From Asterella californica (lineage: Eukaryota; Streptophyta; Marchantiopsida; Marchantiales; Aytoniaceae): a stretch of 64,000 nt of DNA. Location: the NCBI GenBank assembly GCA_036924285.1, contig JAYKYS010000019.1, forward strand, positions 1,674,001-1,738,000. Direction: 5' to 3'. Positions 11,285 to 23,139 of this stretch are shown in pieces. How positions within the stretch are numbered: position 1 is the stretch's first letter; each line of letters begins with the position of its first letter. The notes beneath the pieces are model-generated. The model made no database searches. It had not been told where the DNA came from and saw only the letters and a program-made list of their open reading frames with translations. The position numbers and the translations under genes were made by a program.

Positions 11285-11800
11285 AAGTGTAGAAGTAATA
11301 TTGAGCTAACTTCTAGAACTACTAAACTCAAGTGTCGGAGTAGAAGTGTAGCATGGAGCCGTCAAGTAACGTTACACCGCTAAGCTTGAATCAATGATAC
11401 CATCGATGTTTGGAAGATGACATGACATGAAGTTACGCATATGGTCCTTCCAAACAACACCATCACGGCTCTCTAACATGAATACTCTAGAAGATAAAAC
11501 CTCACCATTTGTAAAATATCTTGCGGTCACATCCAACATCATCGGTGTAGTCTGCTGTAGATAGATATAATCGTCAAGATGAAACTTGTGAACTGATGGT
11601 CAATAACCTCCTCCTCGAATAGTCACATATCGCAAATATCTCTATGCAATCGTTAGGTTCACAAAAGCCATAGGCATAATTCTCCAAATGTCTCGACTCG
11701 TTAAAAATATGCTCTCACTCACATATCCGGACCATCAAGTTTCAACACCTCGTCAGAATCACGACAAATGACAGAAGATAGATATAAATCTCAGTTATAC
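11285..11800 (-). pseudogene. family A integrase C-terminal region, decayed, copy 1
   Basis: This corresponds to the minus-strand reading at 21,239-21,780, whose last 78 codons are open and include LMLEGRDGVVWKDHVRNC. That resembles the terminal strand region of Ty3/gypsy integrases, though only weakly. Here the frame is interrupted. Confidence 0.45.
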
Positions 11801-12032
11801 AATAGAAAATACGATGAGAAGGAAACCAAAGACACTTGTCGATGAACTGGTAGACCAAAGCCAACCATGGTAACTGCAAATCCTAGTTTCCCAAGTGGTC
11901 TTTCTGCAAGCCATTCTTGCGCAATCTTCTCTTCACTATTGAACAACCCTCTCTGTCAAACCATCTGTCTCAAGATGATCTCTAGATGTAATCCGATGAT
12001 CAATCAGCGCTTGATCACACAAGACCTGAAAC

Positions 12033-12221
12033 TCAACCAAGAAACTCTATACCATGATCCGTCAGCACTTCAGCTGGTGCTCCAAAATGACTTAGCATTT
12101 GATCTAATAACGCATACGCTATCTCCTCACTTGCATTGTCCGATAATGCCACCAACTCAATCCACTTGGAGAAGTATTCCATCATCATCAACACATATCG
12201 GTGGTGACGTACAGTCAACAA
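12033..12221 (-). pseudogene. family A integrase catalytic core fragment, copy 1
   Basis: The translated minus strand has the hallmark rve core sequence of Ty3/gypsy integrases: YVLMMMEYFSKWIELVAL, then LSHFGAPAEVLTDHGIEF. The second catalytic Asp lies in LTDHG. The fragment is 62 codons long and lacks the C-terminal Glu region in frame. It catalysed strand transfer in the ancestral element; here it is inactive. Confidence 0.8.
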
Positions 12222-12224
12222 TAA

Positions 12225-12521
12225 GTACTTCGAGTGTGCGACTATGGAAGAATACAGATAGTGTCACATTCATTCCAGAGGGCACAGTTAGTACGACATG
12301 TCCATGAGGAGTCGAGGCATTTTGGAGTGAAACGTACACATAGCTTACTCCAAGGTCAATACTGGTGGCGTGATATGCACATCGACGTACAGCAATTTGT
12401 CACACGATGTGTAGTTTGTGATCGAATACGAGCATCGTTTAACGCTCCTACTCCATAGTTACATCCCTTACTGATTATGAGGTGAGATTACTATTGAAGG
12501 TTGGATTTTACGAGATCCGTG
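12225..12521 (+). pseudogene. inverted integrase zinc-binding (HHCC) segment, family A
   Basis: The plus strand encodes HVHEESRHFGVKRTHSLL followed by CVVCDRIRASF, the HHCC zinc-binding domain that should precede the integrase core on the same strand. The core at 12,033-12,221 is on the minus strand. The homologous copy at 22,160-22,460 has both on the minus strand. The roughly 297-base piece is therefore inverted here. Breakpoints lie at 'caacaataa|gtacttcg' and 'ttttacgaga|tcc'. Confidence 0.8.
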
Positions 12522-12524
12522 GGA

Positions 12525-13190
12525 CGTGAGATACATGCAATAACTTCAACGTTCGTCTATTGAACACCCAACCCACCTGGGTAGATGGTGTAGTCCACGA
12601 ACTCTTGGAAGAACTTGCACTTCCTAGGGTGTAACTTCAATCCATGAGCTCTCAACCGCTCGATAAACATCTCGTAAGTGTCTCTCGTGCTCCTCCACTG
12701 TAGCATTACACACTAAGATGTCATAAATATAACATCGAACAAAATCCAGTCCTGCTAGGATCCTGCCCATCGCTCTTTGGAACTAAGCAGGGGAATTCTT
12801 CAATCCAAATGATAAGAATCGTCACTAATACATACAATCTTTGTCGTTAGAGTTAATTCCTCATAATGCTGTCTTGGACTTATCTTCCTCTCTCACCGGC
12901 AACTGATGATACCCTGCTCGAAGGTCCAGTACTTAAGACCTTCACATGTCCCACTGCATCAAAGATCTCATCATGTGTCAACATGGCATACTTATCGGAG
13001 TTCGTCTGCCGATTGATAGGACGGTAGTCTCCACACATCCGTCTATCCGTGTAGTTGTCGTACATATCCTTCTTTGCTGACATCACTGTAGCAGATGCGT
13101 ACTCTCTTTGCAACATCTCCACCAACCCAACCTCCAACAAGTCTTGAGTCCTACTCTGGATCAAGGTCCTCTTCATGTCACTGTAAGGTG
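12525..13190 (-). pseudogene. family A reverse transcriptase fragment, copy 1
   Basis: The minus strand encodes the N-terminal palm of a Ty3/gypsy RT: TQDLLEVGLVEMLQREYASA, then MCGDYRPINRQT (usual C.DYR.LN motif), then KYAMLTHDEIFDAV. The frame slips before the FS.LDL..GYHQ motif. The lower part corresponds to the RT thumb region also seen at 41,489-41,686. Its neighbour on one side is the integrase remnant and on the other the protease/linker, the normal gypsy order. Confidence 0.75.
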
Positions 13191-14270
13191 TAGGGACATC
13201 GAAAGATTAGGACTGAAAACATCCACTAGCCAAGTCGATCCATATATCTGGTCCTTTCAAGGTACCCAAATCCTTCATACTGAAGACAAAACAATTCATG
13301 TAGCTCTTCAAGTATCTCTGAACTGTTCATCTCTCCTCTCTTATAAGATTGGGTCCAATCTCAAACTCCCAAGTATTCTCTATCACCACGTCAGAGATAG
13401 AAGATGAAGTCACTGACTGCAATCTTGCAACCTCTATAGCAGTTTCTTTCTACTCACCACCAACAACCTCCACTTCCACTATGCGAAAAACTCCTGCAGT
13501 CCTAGTTGCAAGCTCGACACTCTCTCTTACTATAATAAGTAGAGTTCTACTTATCGATTGGAGATGAAAATTGATTTGATAAAAGTTTTTGGTATAACAA
13601 TCAACTAACTCTAAGTCGGCCTGAGAATAGATGCAGCAAAAGAGTACTTTTACTAATAGACGAGAGCGTCAAAAGATCATCCAAATTTTCCGAAAAGAAT
13701 TTGAGGCTCTAACCAAATTTTTCGGCCGGTAATGCTTGTTGATATCCTCTGACGGCTGATATGGACAGCAACTCAGGATATCTCTGCATCAAACGTGCCA
13801 CATGACGCAATGAGATGCGTCTTACAAACTCATCTCTTTTCACATATAAGTATCAACGTACTCGTATGCATACCTGCAATATCGTAGTCAAACATGTGCT
13901 TATCTCTCCAAGCAGCTCCAGCACACCCGCATCCTCCTCTAGATACTGCCATATAATGGAAGTCATATCCAACGGTGATAAGATAACAGGAATAATTGTA
14001 GGAACAAGTCTCTATTCTTTATTGGCGGTACAAAGTCTTCTTCCAAGCTTGTTGCACCAGCCGATTAGCATACTACTGCAACTCTCCACTTGAACTCCAG
14101 AGTGGAACATCCAATGCAGATGATACTACCGTAGTCATGCTAGACATGTCTCTCATCTCGTCAACGACTGGAGTATCCTCCGCATGGACATTGTCTCAAC
14201 TCCAGCACTGAACCGCATTGATAAACGGCTCACTCGTCTCTCACCGGACTACCAACTTGATCTACAAGAT
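13191..14270 (-). pseudogene. family A protease-RT linker, decayed, copy 1
   Basis: This aligns in pieces with 43,600-45,050 (minus) and 6,460-6,870 (plus). The conserved block includes the reverse complement of the region encoding LDVPLWSSSGELQQYAD. Frames are heavily broken. The stretch 13,560-13,730 has no counterpart seen elsewhere. Confidence 0.55.
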
Positions 14271-14279
14271 GTTGTCTCC

Positions 14280-14868
14280 GTCCAATAGTCGATCACGAAT
14301 CTCATAAGGTATAACGCAACATACGACTGTAACGATGACCTTGACTCTCACCATAGAGCCATCCGTGAGATAATCTGGTCGAACTCTCATCGTCAGCATC
14401 TCGCGTGTCTTGTGTAGAGTTGTACCTCATGATCCTCCTAGAGATGTCTACAGTTGAAATGACATCTCTCTACCTCAGACTTCCTCATAACTAAACCATT
14501 GCATGTCGTCTTCCTCAACATCAACGATTGTGCTCCAAAGTTTAACAAGACTTTTTTACGATGGATACACCTTCCTTGAAGGTGCCACCTAAGAAGATAC
14601 CACTTCTGTTGTCTAACAACCAGATAACCAACACAGTCAATCGCCGGCCTAGCTGATAACTCATCTAACCTAGCAGTCGCCGCTTGTCAAGTACCACTGA
14701 CAACCGTCTTGATCCTCGACTCCATAGAATGTAATGATCTTATCGATCAACTATCTCTCAATCTCCACGATAGTCATCGAGTAGTCTGCAACATGTCAAG
14801 TCTGTCTCTCACTCAAGTGTCACCTTTGATGGCTTTGATGGAAGCACACCATTAACTTGAGGAAAAAA
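14280..14868 (-). pseudogene. family A Gag C-terminus and protease remnant, copy 1
   Basis: It aligns with the aspartic protease region at 45,206-45,640 and with 59,925-60,427. Stops and small indels break the frame. In the same orientation it is directly preceded by a family B LTR at 14,869. Confidence 0.55.
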
Positions 14869-15597
14869 TGCTAAGTTCAATCCTTCACACACCCATAAGC
14901 TCATAAACTAAAATTCTTCATTCTAACGACGTTTCTCAAGTTCTCACCTTCTAAAATCTTACACGTTCTCTATATTGCTCAAAATGTCATTACGACGATG
15001 TGAAAACAAGGATGAGGAGCTCTTCTCTACTCTTCTATTTATACACTCTAGGTTTTTATTTTGATATTCTCTGGTAACTAAGCCGTAACTATTTTTACCG
15101 AGTTTTACTAAAATATTACTTAAGATAAAAGCATTAATCATGGATTTTTTATCTTTTCCACATAAGCTTATTCTTTCAAAGTCAACAACTTCTACAAGGA
15201 TTCTAGAATATTTTCAAGAAATCTCAAATATCCACCTCCTCTACACTAGGACCCACTAAAAAGGTTACATGTCGAATCTCTTTTTGTTTTTAATGCCCAT
15301 AAAGTCAATAACTTTAGTCCCACCACTAATATCAAGTAAAGAAAGAGATAAGAGATATTTTCCACCACCTTTTTATATTTTAGACAAGATGACAAGATAG
15401 TAATGCTCACTATTTATGAAATATCTGAATTACGTCTACAAGTACAGCTAAGTTTAACCATAACTAACTTTAGCTAGTCATGACTAACTTGATACCTCCT
15501 TAAAGTACTGGAGCAGCAAATAAATATTCTCCACACTTAGTTATAACTAAATATCTTCTAATAGACAAACTTCCTATGTGTAACATAGGTCGTTACA
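14869..15597 (-). repeat. family B LTR, copy 2
   Basis: The LTR is 729 bases and runs TGCTAAG...GTTACA on the plus strand, thus TGTAAC...TTAGCA on the coding (minus) strand. It matches 60,428-61,127 end to end. A TATA box is at 15,036-15,043 on the minus strand. On the coding strand it is immediately preceded by a purine-rich GAGGATAAAA and then the integrase 3' end, as expected for a 3' LTR. Confidence 0.75.
15036..15043 (-). promoter_or_regulatory. TATA box of family B LTR
   Basis: TATAAATA on the minus strand, inside the LTR; the same box is at 60,590-60,597 in the other LTR. Transcription would run leftward. Confidence 0.55.
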
Positions 15598-15639
15598 TTT
15601 TATCCTCAGACAAAATTTTTGCTCCGTCCTCGAGATAAA

Positions 15640-17105
15640 GAGGGAACTTCCGTCGATGAAACAACTTCAACTTGTCATGGTTGACCTGATCGAATCTCCT
15701 TCCTCCTAGCTCTTGAAGGTATAAATGAAGTTGATCCACAAAATATCTACAACAAAAGGACCAAAATATCTAGCAAGAATCGTCTTCCTAGCCCTCTTGA
15801 ATCTGATAGCATCATATAACATTATCCAATCTCCGACTTGAAAAGGTTTTATCTTCCTCTTGCCCAATCGTTTGTCATAACTCTTCTTTTGATATGCTTG
15901 AGCTCGTTCCATCCGGATCATTGCTACCATTCGGATCTCTTTCAACTCCATGAATTGCTCTCTCCTTGATCCTTGATCCTTGACGACATGTTCTCCTTCG
16001 ACTTTCGTTGAATAGTTTGAAAAGTATCCAGTTCGAATTGAATCGGCAACTTCGACTCCACTCCATAAACAAGTCAAGATGAGGAATACCTAGTAGAAGT
16101 CTTTGTTGTCGTTCGATACTCTCATAAGATGACATGTAGTCTCTTATCCCAAGTATGTTTCACAATCTCAATACCAACATCTTTGACGAGCATCATACAA
16201 AGTGTAAGATTGATCTTCTCCGCAAGATCATTAGCATTTGATTTGTATGGATCCTTACTCGTGGCTTGATAGAAAAGTGTTGTAGCATAGCAGTAGTCAT
16301 GCTCTCTACAAACTCTCCTCTTCTATCAAAGACCAACTCTAACGAACATCCAAATCTTGTGATGATCCTCTCCCATAAGAATCTACCCACTTACGTTTCA
16401 TTACTCTCCCTCAAAGGTCTAGCCTCTACCACTTGGTACAGTAGTCAGTGGCAACTACAATATATATATTGTCTTGAGGTGTCTTATTAAGAGGACTTAC
16501 AAAGTCAATACCCACTTCTCAAGATCTAACATTGAAATTGATGTTAATGGAGGTGTTCTAATAGACTTCAGAGAAAATGCATGACATTTATCACAAGTTT
16601 TACAATAGTCTAAACACTCTTTGGAAATACCTCTTCAATGATAACTCGCATCCAAAATCTTGAAAGCTGTTATCTTACCAGCAAAGTGACCTCCGCAAAC
16701 AATGCCGTCGTGGAACTCATGCATTAGCTTGAAAGCCTCCTTCTCACCAACTACTCTCCTTAGTAATCCATATGCTCCTTGATGAAACAGAATTCTTTTC
16801 ACAATGGTGTCAAGTTTGTATCTCTTGATCAACGCGTTACGTTCTCAAATATGCATACCTTCTGGTAAAGAGCCATCTGCAAAAAAACTCCAGATTTCTT
16901 TGTACTCGTTCAGTACCACTCAGTGCTTGTGATGGTCATCACTTGCTCGTCTGGAAATGAATCATCAAACGATTCTTCTCTCTCATCATCATAAGTCCTC
17001 GACAAGAGATCGGCATTTGCATGCTTCTTCCTTGGTCTATCTTTGATCACATAATCATATTCTGTTAGAAAGATCTTCCAACGAGCAATATGACCTTCGG
17101 CATAT
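15640..17105 (-). pseudogene. family B RNase H end plus integrase, decayed
   Basis: Reading leftward on the minus strand: the RNase H C-terminal part near 17,105-16,950 (KIFLTEYDYVIKDRPRKKHANADLLSR); the integrase HHCC domain near 16,832-16,560 (EFHDGIVCGGHFAGK, then CKTCDKC); core pieces at 16,390-16,193 (LELVFDRRGEFVESM); then the C-terminal region at 16,077-15,706 (AYQKKSYDKRLGKRKIKPFQVGDWIM, followed by ARYFGPFVV, the GPF/Y-like motif). This is the standard Ty3/gypsy order. Several stops separate the parts. The RNase H is cut at about 17,105 by segment S; the same junction recurs near 62,530. Confidence 0.8.
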
Positions 17106-18486
17106 TATTCTAACCTTTTGGACGAGAAAGGTTGAGATGATAAATTAAACCGCTGATAACAATTTTCTCTTATTGGATAATCTGTCGATCTTATGTCTTT
17201 TGGGATCTTGGATCGATGCATACGTCTAATATAATATTTATACATAAAAGTATTTTTCACACGAGATAAGTCTTTAACTGTAACTTAATACTTATAGAAT
17301 TCACATTAACAATTCACGGACAGGAATTTAATTTAACCTTGATCTAAAGAATAAGTCTGAAAATCATTTCTAGACCTATTATGCCTTTCCGCTCTCCATG
17401 CTTGTCATCTTCTTTGTTTTAAAATTTAAACTCCAAGTTGAATGCATATTCACCTTAAAGTTTGATTCCTCCACCTTAAGATGAAAGAGCAGAATATGCA
17501 AGGTGGTTTTAGTTTATCACCTAACCTTTCTCATAGGTTAAGGTTTTAAATTTATCACTTAATCTTATATTAACTGATAAATTAAACTTCTAATAAAAAC
17601 TTTTATCTTAACGGACTATTAGCAAGTCTTATATCTCTTGAAGTGAAGTTTCACATGCTTTACTTATAGGTTTTGTCTACCACTTTGGGCATGTGTTTAA
17701 CAATTAATATTTATACATCAAATATATTTTCTCAAATTTATCTCATGGGGTTAGACTAAACGTATAACTCTACAAGTATAGACTTCAAAATACTTAGGTT
17801 TTCTCACTAACAATTTGTGGCAAATAATTATTTATCTGATCCTCAGAAGTCTGATAATCGCTCAACCTTGTGTGGACTCCAGATAGATTGCACTTTAAGA
17901 TTTTCTTTTTGCTCTTCACTCTTTCTTGTTAAAACTCTAAGTTGCATGCATATCTTTGGGTCTCGAGAGGAAAACTTTTTGTATTTTGCTGATAACATGT
18001 GCGAGTCAAGTTGTATTTAATATTCTTAGTAATTTTTATCTTTAATAAATATTATATTTTATAATAAATAAATAAAATAAATAAACTATATTTTTTACTT
18101 TAAAACTTATTTACAATTGAAACTAGTCTATTTCAGTTCCATTAAGTTTTAATTTTACTAAAAATTGATAAAATTACTATGTTTGCATTACATATGTTTA
18201 TGTCAAAATCATTTAGTGAACAAGAGTCTCAGACAGAGTGTGTAATATATGAACCATGTGAGAACATCTGAAAATAATTTTAATAGATTTAATTTTGATA
18301 ACACAAAAAAATCTAAATAATTAAAGTTTATTAAATGCAGTGGTTATCTCATAAGTACGAATCATTACTCCAATATAAAAGTAATCATCAAAAACTACAT
18401 ATTTATGATGGATGCTACATATTTGAATGATCAAATGAGTTTGATAAACTGGATAAAGAAATATCTCTAGAGTCTATACAACTGTG

Positions 18487-18608
18487 TTCTTATTTATGTG
18501 CAAAATGATAAATGGTTCGAGTTCTGCTTCTTTCCAAGGAAAAAGTATTCTTATTTATGTGCAAAATGATAAATGGTTCGAGTTCTGCTTCTTTCCAAGG
18601 AAAAAGTA
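18487..18608. repeat. perfect 61-bp tandem duplication
   Basis: Two identical 61-base copies, starting at 18,487 and 18,548 with 'ttcttatttatgtgcaaaat', lie directly next to the SINE-like repeat. Copies 1 and 3 of segment S do not have the duplication. Confidence 0.85.
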
Positions 18609-18761
18609 TGGCTCGTTGGCCTATTCTCTCCGAAGAACGGAGGACCAGCTGCACAGGTGCAGCCTGGTATTTGATTTCATCATTGCCAAGTGTCGAGCGG
18701 CGTTCGAACTCTGAACCTTCAGCTCGTGAAGCGACATCCAAACCCATTGGACTACAGACGC
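18600..18761 (-). repeat. tRNA-derived SINE-like repeat, copy 2
   Basis: On the minus strand it starts GCGTCTGTAGTCC at 18,761, keeps an A-box-like TAGTCCAATGG, an anticodon loop TTCACGA and a degraded B box (AGTTCGAACGC), then the same body as the copies at 8.7 and 63.9 kb. Confidence 0.55.
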
Positions 18762-19662
18762 TTGTTGCTTCAAGTATGAATGTATGACTTAAGAACGATC
18801 GCTTGATGTTGGAGTCGGAACATTTGGCGTCGCGTTTAAGGATAGTGCTTTTGTGGTAGTCTGCAACCCAGTGTAACTTAATATAGAAATCAGAATTTAT
18901 ATTTAGACGCGTTCCTTCTTCTAAAAGGTTATAATCCAGATTCGCTTCATACCACAACATATTTACAGAACAATTTTTCATAAGGTAAGCGTCACGCCCG
19001 CCACAAACGATTTTATACCCAGATTTGATCTGTTTTTGCTTGGTCCTTGCAGAGGTCGCTTTGGATGTATATTTTTTTACAAATTTTATTTTATCTTTTT
19101 TATCTCACTTGGAAATTATTTCAAATATATTCCTGAACTTGGTGAGAGAGTAACCTTCTAAGTGTACATGGATGAGGAATGTACTTTCAACTAATTTATT
19201 CTTTTATCTTCCCAGCCAAAAGGGTTAGGTATGAATTGATGCGCTTTAGTTGCAGAATCTTGGAATTATAGTATCCGTAGCTTGTGAGTGATAGTTTTAT
19301 CTATGGGTTATATCTCGATCGACGTGCAGCTCTAGATCTGGTTATCTTATAATAATTATAAATCATTTAATTTCTAGAAAATCTCAGTTTAAATTTAACA
19401 TAAATGAAATTGCAGTGAAGTGCAGAAGGCCGTTCTTATAGACGGCAGTTGAGATACTACGGGATTTCAAACATCAATCATAAAATATGTCTTGCGCATA
19501 AACATCGTTACACAACCTACATCGTTGTCAGAGGTACACCATACATACACATACATAACACATAGACGACGTCATACACATACACAAGTGTACCACAATT
19601 GCTCCTTAACTGACGGTTAAGTCCTTCTAGCTCCATATAGCCTCATATTCTAATTACGTGAT

Positions 19663-19878
19663 ATACACCTTCATGGGTGCAAAGATCAAGAGATCGGATA
19701 TTACATCAACTCACCGTTAATCGCATGTCTGCAATCCATACCACCCACAGATTTAATCGACTATCCCTGCTATATACACCGAGGACAAACCCATCATCTA
19801 GTAAGAATGACACTCAAAGATGGAGTCAAACACGACATCTGTCAACTTCTCGAACAACTATCACATACCAACATATGA
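19663..19878 (+). CDS. conserved small ORF of unknown function, copy c
   Basis: The frame carrying GCKDQEIGYYI, CLQSIPPTDLIDYPCYIHRG and LVRMTLKDGVKHDICQLLEQ is open to the TGA at 19,876-19,878. It matches copies a and b. No upstream Met was found in this copy, so the true start is unknown. Function not recognised. Confidence 0.35.
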   Translation: MHLHGCKDQEIGYYINSPLIACLQSIPPTDLIDYPCYIHRGQTHHLVRMTLKDGVKHDICQLLEQLSHTNI

Positions 19879-19924
19879 ACTACGCCACCAGCAGACTCAC
19901 ACCTCAAGCCTACACGTACACCAC

Positions 19925-21225
19925 TGTTGGAGTGTGATATGTCTACCTAGGAAAGCACTGGGCTTCTAACTGTGATTGTTTACTCAAGAGGTAAGCTTCA
20001 AGTTATAACGTGACACTATAAACACTTACATAGGTCTGTTGGGTCCTCTAATATGTTCAGAAAGCGAAAATCAAGACTACATAGTAGTAATAAGGTCAGA
20101 CGGTGAACTTTAACACTCAAGAATAGAAAACATAAGATGGTTTAGACTTCAAAACTTCTCCTGCATGTAAAGGAGGCCCTACGAACTTTCCGCTTGAGAT
20201 CATATCTGAGCACTGAGGTATGGGCAAAAACATTTTGAAGTGAGAAAATTATGATAATTTCTGGCACCCAGATGGCTATTTCGACCTAGAAAATTCGAAA
20301 ATTTGCTCGATAACTTTCGTTCATTCTTACAGGATTTGGAGTCTACAGCATGCTGAACATCCTTGTGAAATTTGACCTGCTGGTTGTATACGGTTCTCCA
20401 GATCTCGAGCTATGAAGTTGCTGCTCTAGATTGATAGATTTTCAGACCCCCTCTGCTTCAGCGATCACCTTGAATTACTCACTCAATCAAATGACATGAA
20501 AACTTTTTTGACAATCGTAGCCCTGCTGACAGTGAAGCAACCACGAAGTTTTGAAGCGATTATCTCTATTCTGCTGCAATTGACACCAAAGACCCCAAAT
20601 AATCAATTGTGATGCAATCTCAGCCCAATCCGAACTTCAATTTGGATTGCTCCAAATCTTATTGCTCCAAATCGATTGAAATTTTCATTGATAGTGACTG
20701 GCACGACAAACACCCTCTCCCTATGTTCCCAGATTTCCGAATACCCTTCCCAAAGCTCAAACTCTCCTTAAGACCCCTGCTTCCAAGTTTAGAGTTCACA
20801 AAGGACAAAAATGGACCAATGGGAGTTCATAGCTTCAGTTCCCTGTCCTTTTGTGTCCCAATCCATGTGGTAACTTAATTTCTCACATAAGTTACATGTC
20901 AAGCCTCTAAAGTGTCAACTTAAATCTTAAACTACCTATGAAGATATGTAAAATGACATGTAACCTAAAAGATAACTTAAACAAGCTAGAAAGCATGCAT
21001 GGGCGACATGTAAGTACACCCATGAGCTTAAACTCTATCCACTTGGTAAACCTAAAGTTATGTACTTTGAACAACATAGATAAGTATGAAGTCACTTGCA
21101 TAAGCGTACGACTGATTGAACAAGATGAATAACATACTATCAATCTATTAAGACTCAAAATATATAACATAATAGTGTTAACACCATATGCAAAGGTGTC
21201 AAACATATGCATAAAAGAAGTGTAG
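19925..21225. repeat. long LTR-like repeat next to family A integrase, copy 2
   Basis: Begins TGTTGGAGTG and is collinear with 10,024-11,270 apart from small indels. It contains no supported gene. Its far end was not defined. Confidence 0.45.
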
Positions 21226-21238
21226 AAGTAATATTGAG

Positions 21239-22470
21239 CTAACTTCTAGAACTACTAAACTCAAGTGTCGAAGTAGAAGTGTAGCATGTAGCTGTCAAGT
21301 AACGCGACACCGCTAAGCTTGAATCAATGGTACCATCGATGTTTGGAAGATGAAATGACATGCAATTACGCACATGGTCCTTCCAAACAACACCATCACG
21401 ACCCTCTAACATGAGTACTCCAGAAGATAACACCTCATCATTTGTAAAATATATTGCGGTCACATCCAACATCATCGGTGTAGTCTGCTGCAGATAGATA
21501 TAATCGTCAAGATGAAACTTGTGAAATGACGGTCAATAACCTCCTCCTCGAATAGTCACATATCGCAAGTATCTCTATGCAATCGCTAGGTTCTCAAAAG
21601 CCATAAGCATAACTCTCCAAATGTCTCGACTCGTTAAAAATATGCTCTCACCCACATATCCAAACCATCAAGTTTCAACACCTCGTCATAATCACGACAA
21701 ATGACCGAAGGTAGATATAGATCTCAGTCATAAATAGAAAATACGATGAGAAGAAAACCAAAGACACTTGTCGATAAACCGGTAGCCCAAAGCCAACCAT
21801 GGTAACTGCAAATCTTAGTTTCTCAGGTGGTCCTTCTGCAAGTCATACTTGTGCAATCCTCTCTTCACTATTGAACAACCCTCTCCGTCAAACCATCTGT
21901 CTCAAGATGATCTGTAGATGTAATCTGATGATCAACTCAAGCACCTAATCACACAAGACTTGAAACTCACCAAGAAACTATATACCTTGGTCCGTCAGCA
22001 TTTCAGCTGGTGCTCCAAAACGACTTAGCACTCGATCTAATAACGCATACGATGTCTCCTCACTCGCATTGTCCGATAATGCCACCAACTCAATACACTT
22101 GGAGAAGTGTTCCATCATCATCAACACATATCGATGATAAAATACACGCAACAATAAAGGTCTCGTAAAATCCAACCTTCAATAGTAATCCCACCTGATA
22201 TCGGTAAGAGATGTAACTATGGAGTAGGAGCGTTAAACGATGCTCGTATTCGATCACAAACTACACATTGTGTGACAAATTGCTGTACGTCGTGTGCATA
22301 TCACGCCACCAGTACTGTCCTTGGAGTAAGCTGTGTGTACGCTTCATTCCCAAATGCCTCGACTCCTCATGGACATGTCGTACTAACTGTGTCCTCTAGA
22401 ATGGATGTGACACTATCTGTATACTTCCACAATCGCACACTCGAAGTACATGTCGTCCTTCTTGTCAAAA
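21239..22470 (-). pseudogene. family A integrase, decayed, copy 2 (normal orientation)
   Basis: On the minus strand, in order: the HHCC zinc-binding region (about 22,460-22,200, frame-broken), the core at 22,175-21,978 (YVLMMMEHFSKCIELVAL and LSRFGAPAEMLTDQGI), and a C-terminal portion ending with a 78-codon open stretch at 21,475-21,239. Order and orientation are those of an intact Ty3/gypsy integrase. This copy therefore shows that the plus-strand zinc-binding piece at 12,225-12,521 is the rearranged one. Confidence 0.8.
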
Positions 22471-22479
22471 TCTCTTTGC

Positions 22480-23139
22480 TCGTTGGAGGTAGTAGTTATT
22501 AGTTGTTCCAAAAACTATAGAAATGTTGTTAGAACATCCATAAGTGGAGTGCAAGACTATGCGTTTAGGGTACAAATGAGAGAGTTTATTGAATAAAAAA
22601 TTTCATTCATAAATATATTAATTTATTACTTAACTCATCTCGTAAGAAGGGTTAGGTGATAAATTAAGCTTACATTCCTCTTCCATCTTCAAGAGATGGA
22701 AGAGTATGAATAAGCAAGCATGATGAGTAAGAAAACAAACGTGATCCGCGAGTGATAAAAATTTGACTTCTCGTTCCTTCACAACTTTCTTTTTGTCGTT
22801 CCTTTACAACTGCAAGCTAGTCGCGGTCATGTTTACCTCTCGGTATTTTTCGAGATTTGCAACAAGAGAATACGTAAACTTGAAATACCTTTCTTCTCGA
22901 ATGTACTCTAAACTGATCATAAAGATATTTGCTTGACCACACCCTAATATGTTTTGTTGGACTTGACCGGTACCATCTTAACATTGTGCATCTTGACCTA
23001 ATTTCCTAACTGACAACCGTAGGTCAACAGGTTCACATCGTTGTGTGGTGCCCACAAATTACAGGATGCACGAATTTTTAAATTTTTTAAGATTAATAAC
23101 TTGTTTGTATAACTGAAGAAGCGTTGTTACTTAAGGTTA
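22480..23139. other. gene-free stretch with two adjacent hairpins
   Basis: No ORF of note. A palindrome at 22,618-22,667 (TTAATTTAT...ATAAATTAA) is followed by an 11-bp stem CTCTTCCATCT/AGATGGAAGAG near 22,681-22,707. The pair resembles the hairpins in segment S, so this may be a fragment of a related LTR. Confidence 0.4.

Larger units (their letters stand above)
17108..19480. repeat. AT-rich segment S, copy 2
   Basis: It is homologous to 7,615-9,540 and 62,530-64,000. It begins with a short inverted repeat AACCTTT...AAAGGTT. Two diverged direct copies of an LTR-like module start near 17,135 and 17,575, each with GATAAATTAAAC, TTATGTCT and ATTTATACAT landmarks. No supported gene. Confidence 0.55.
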
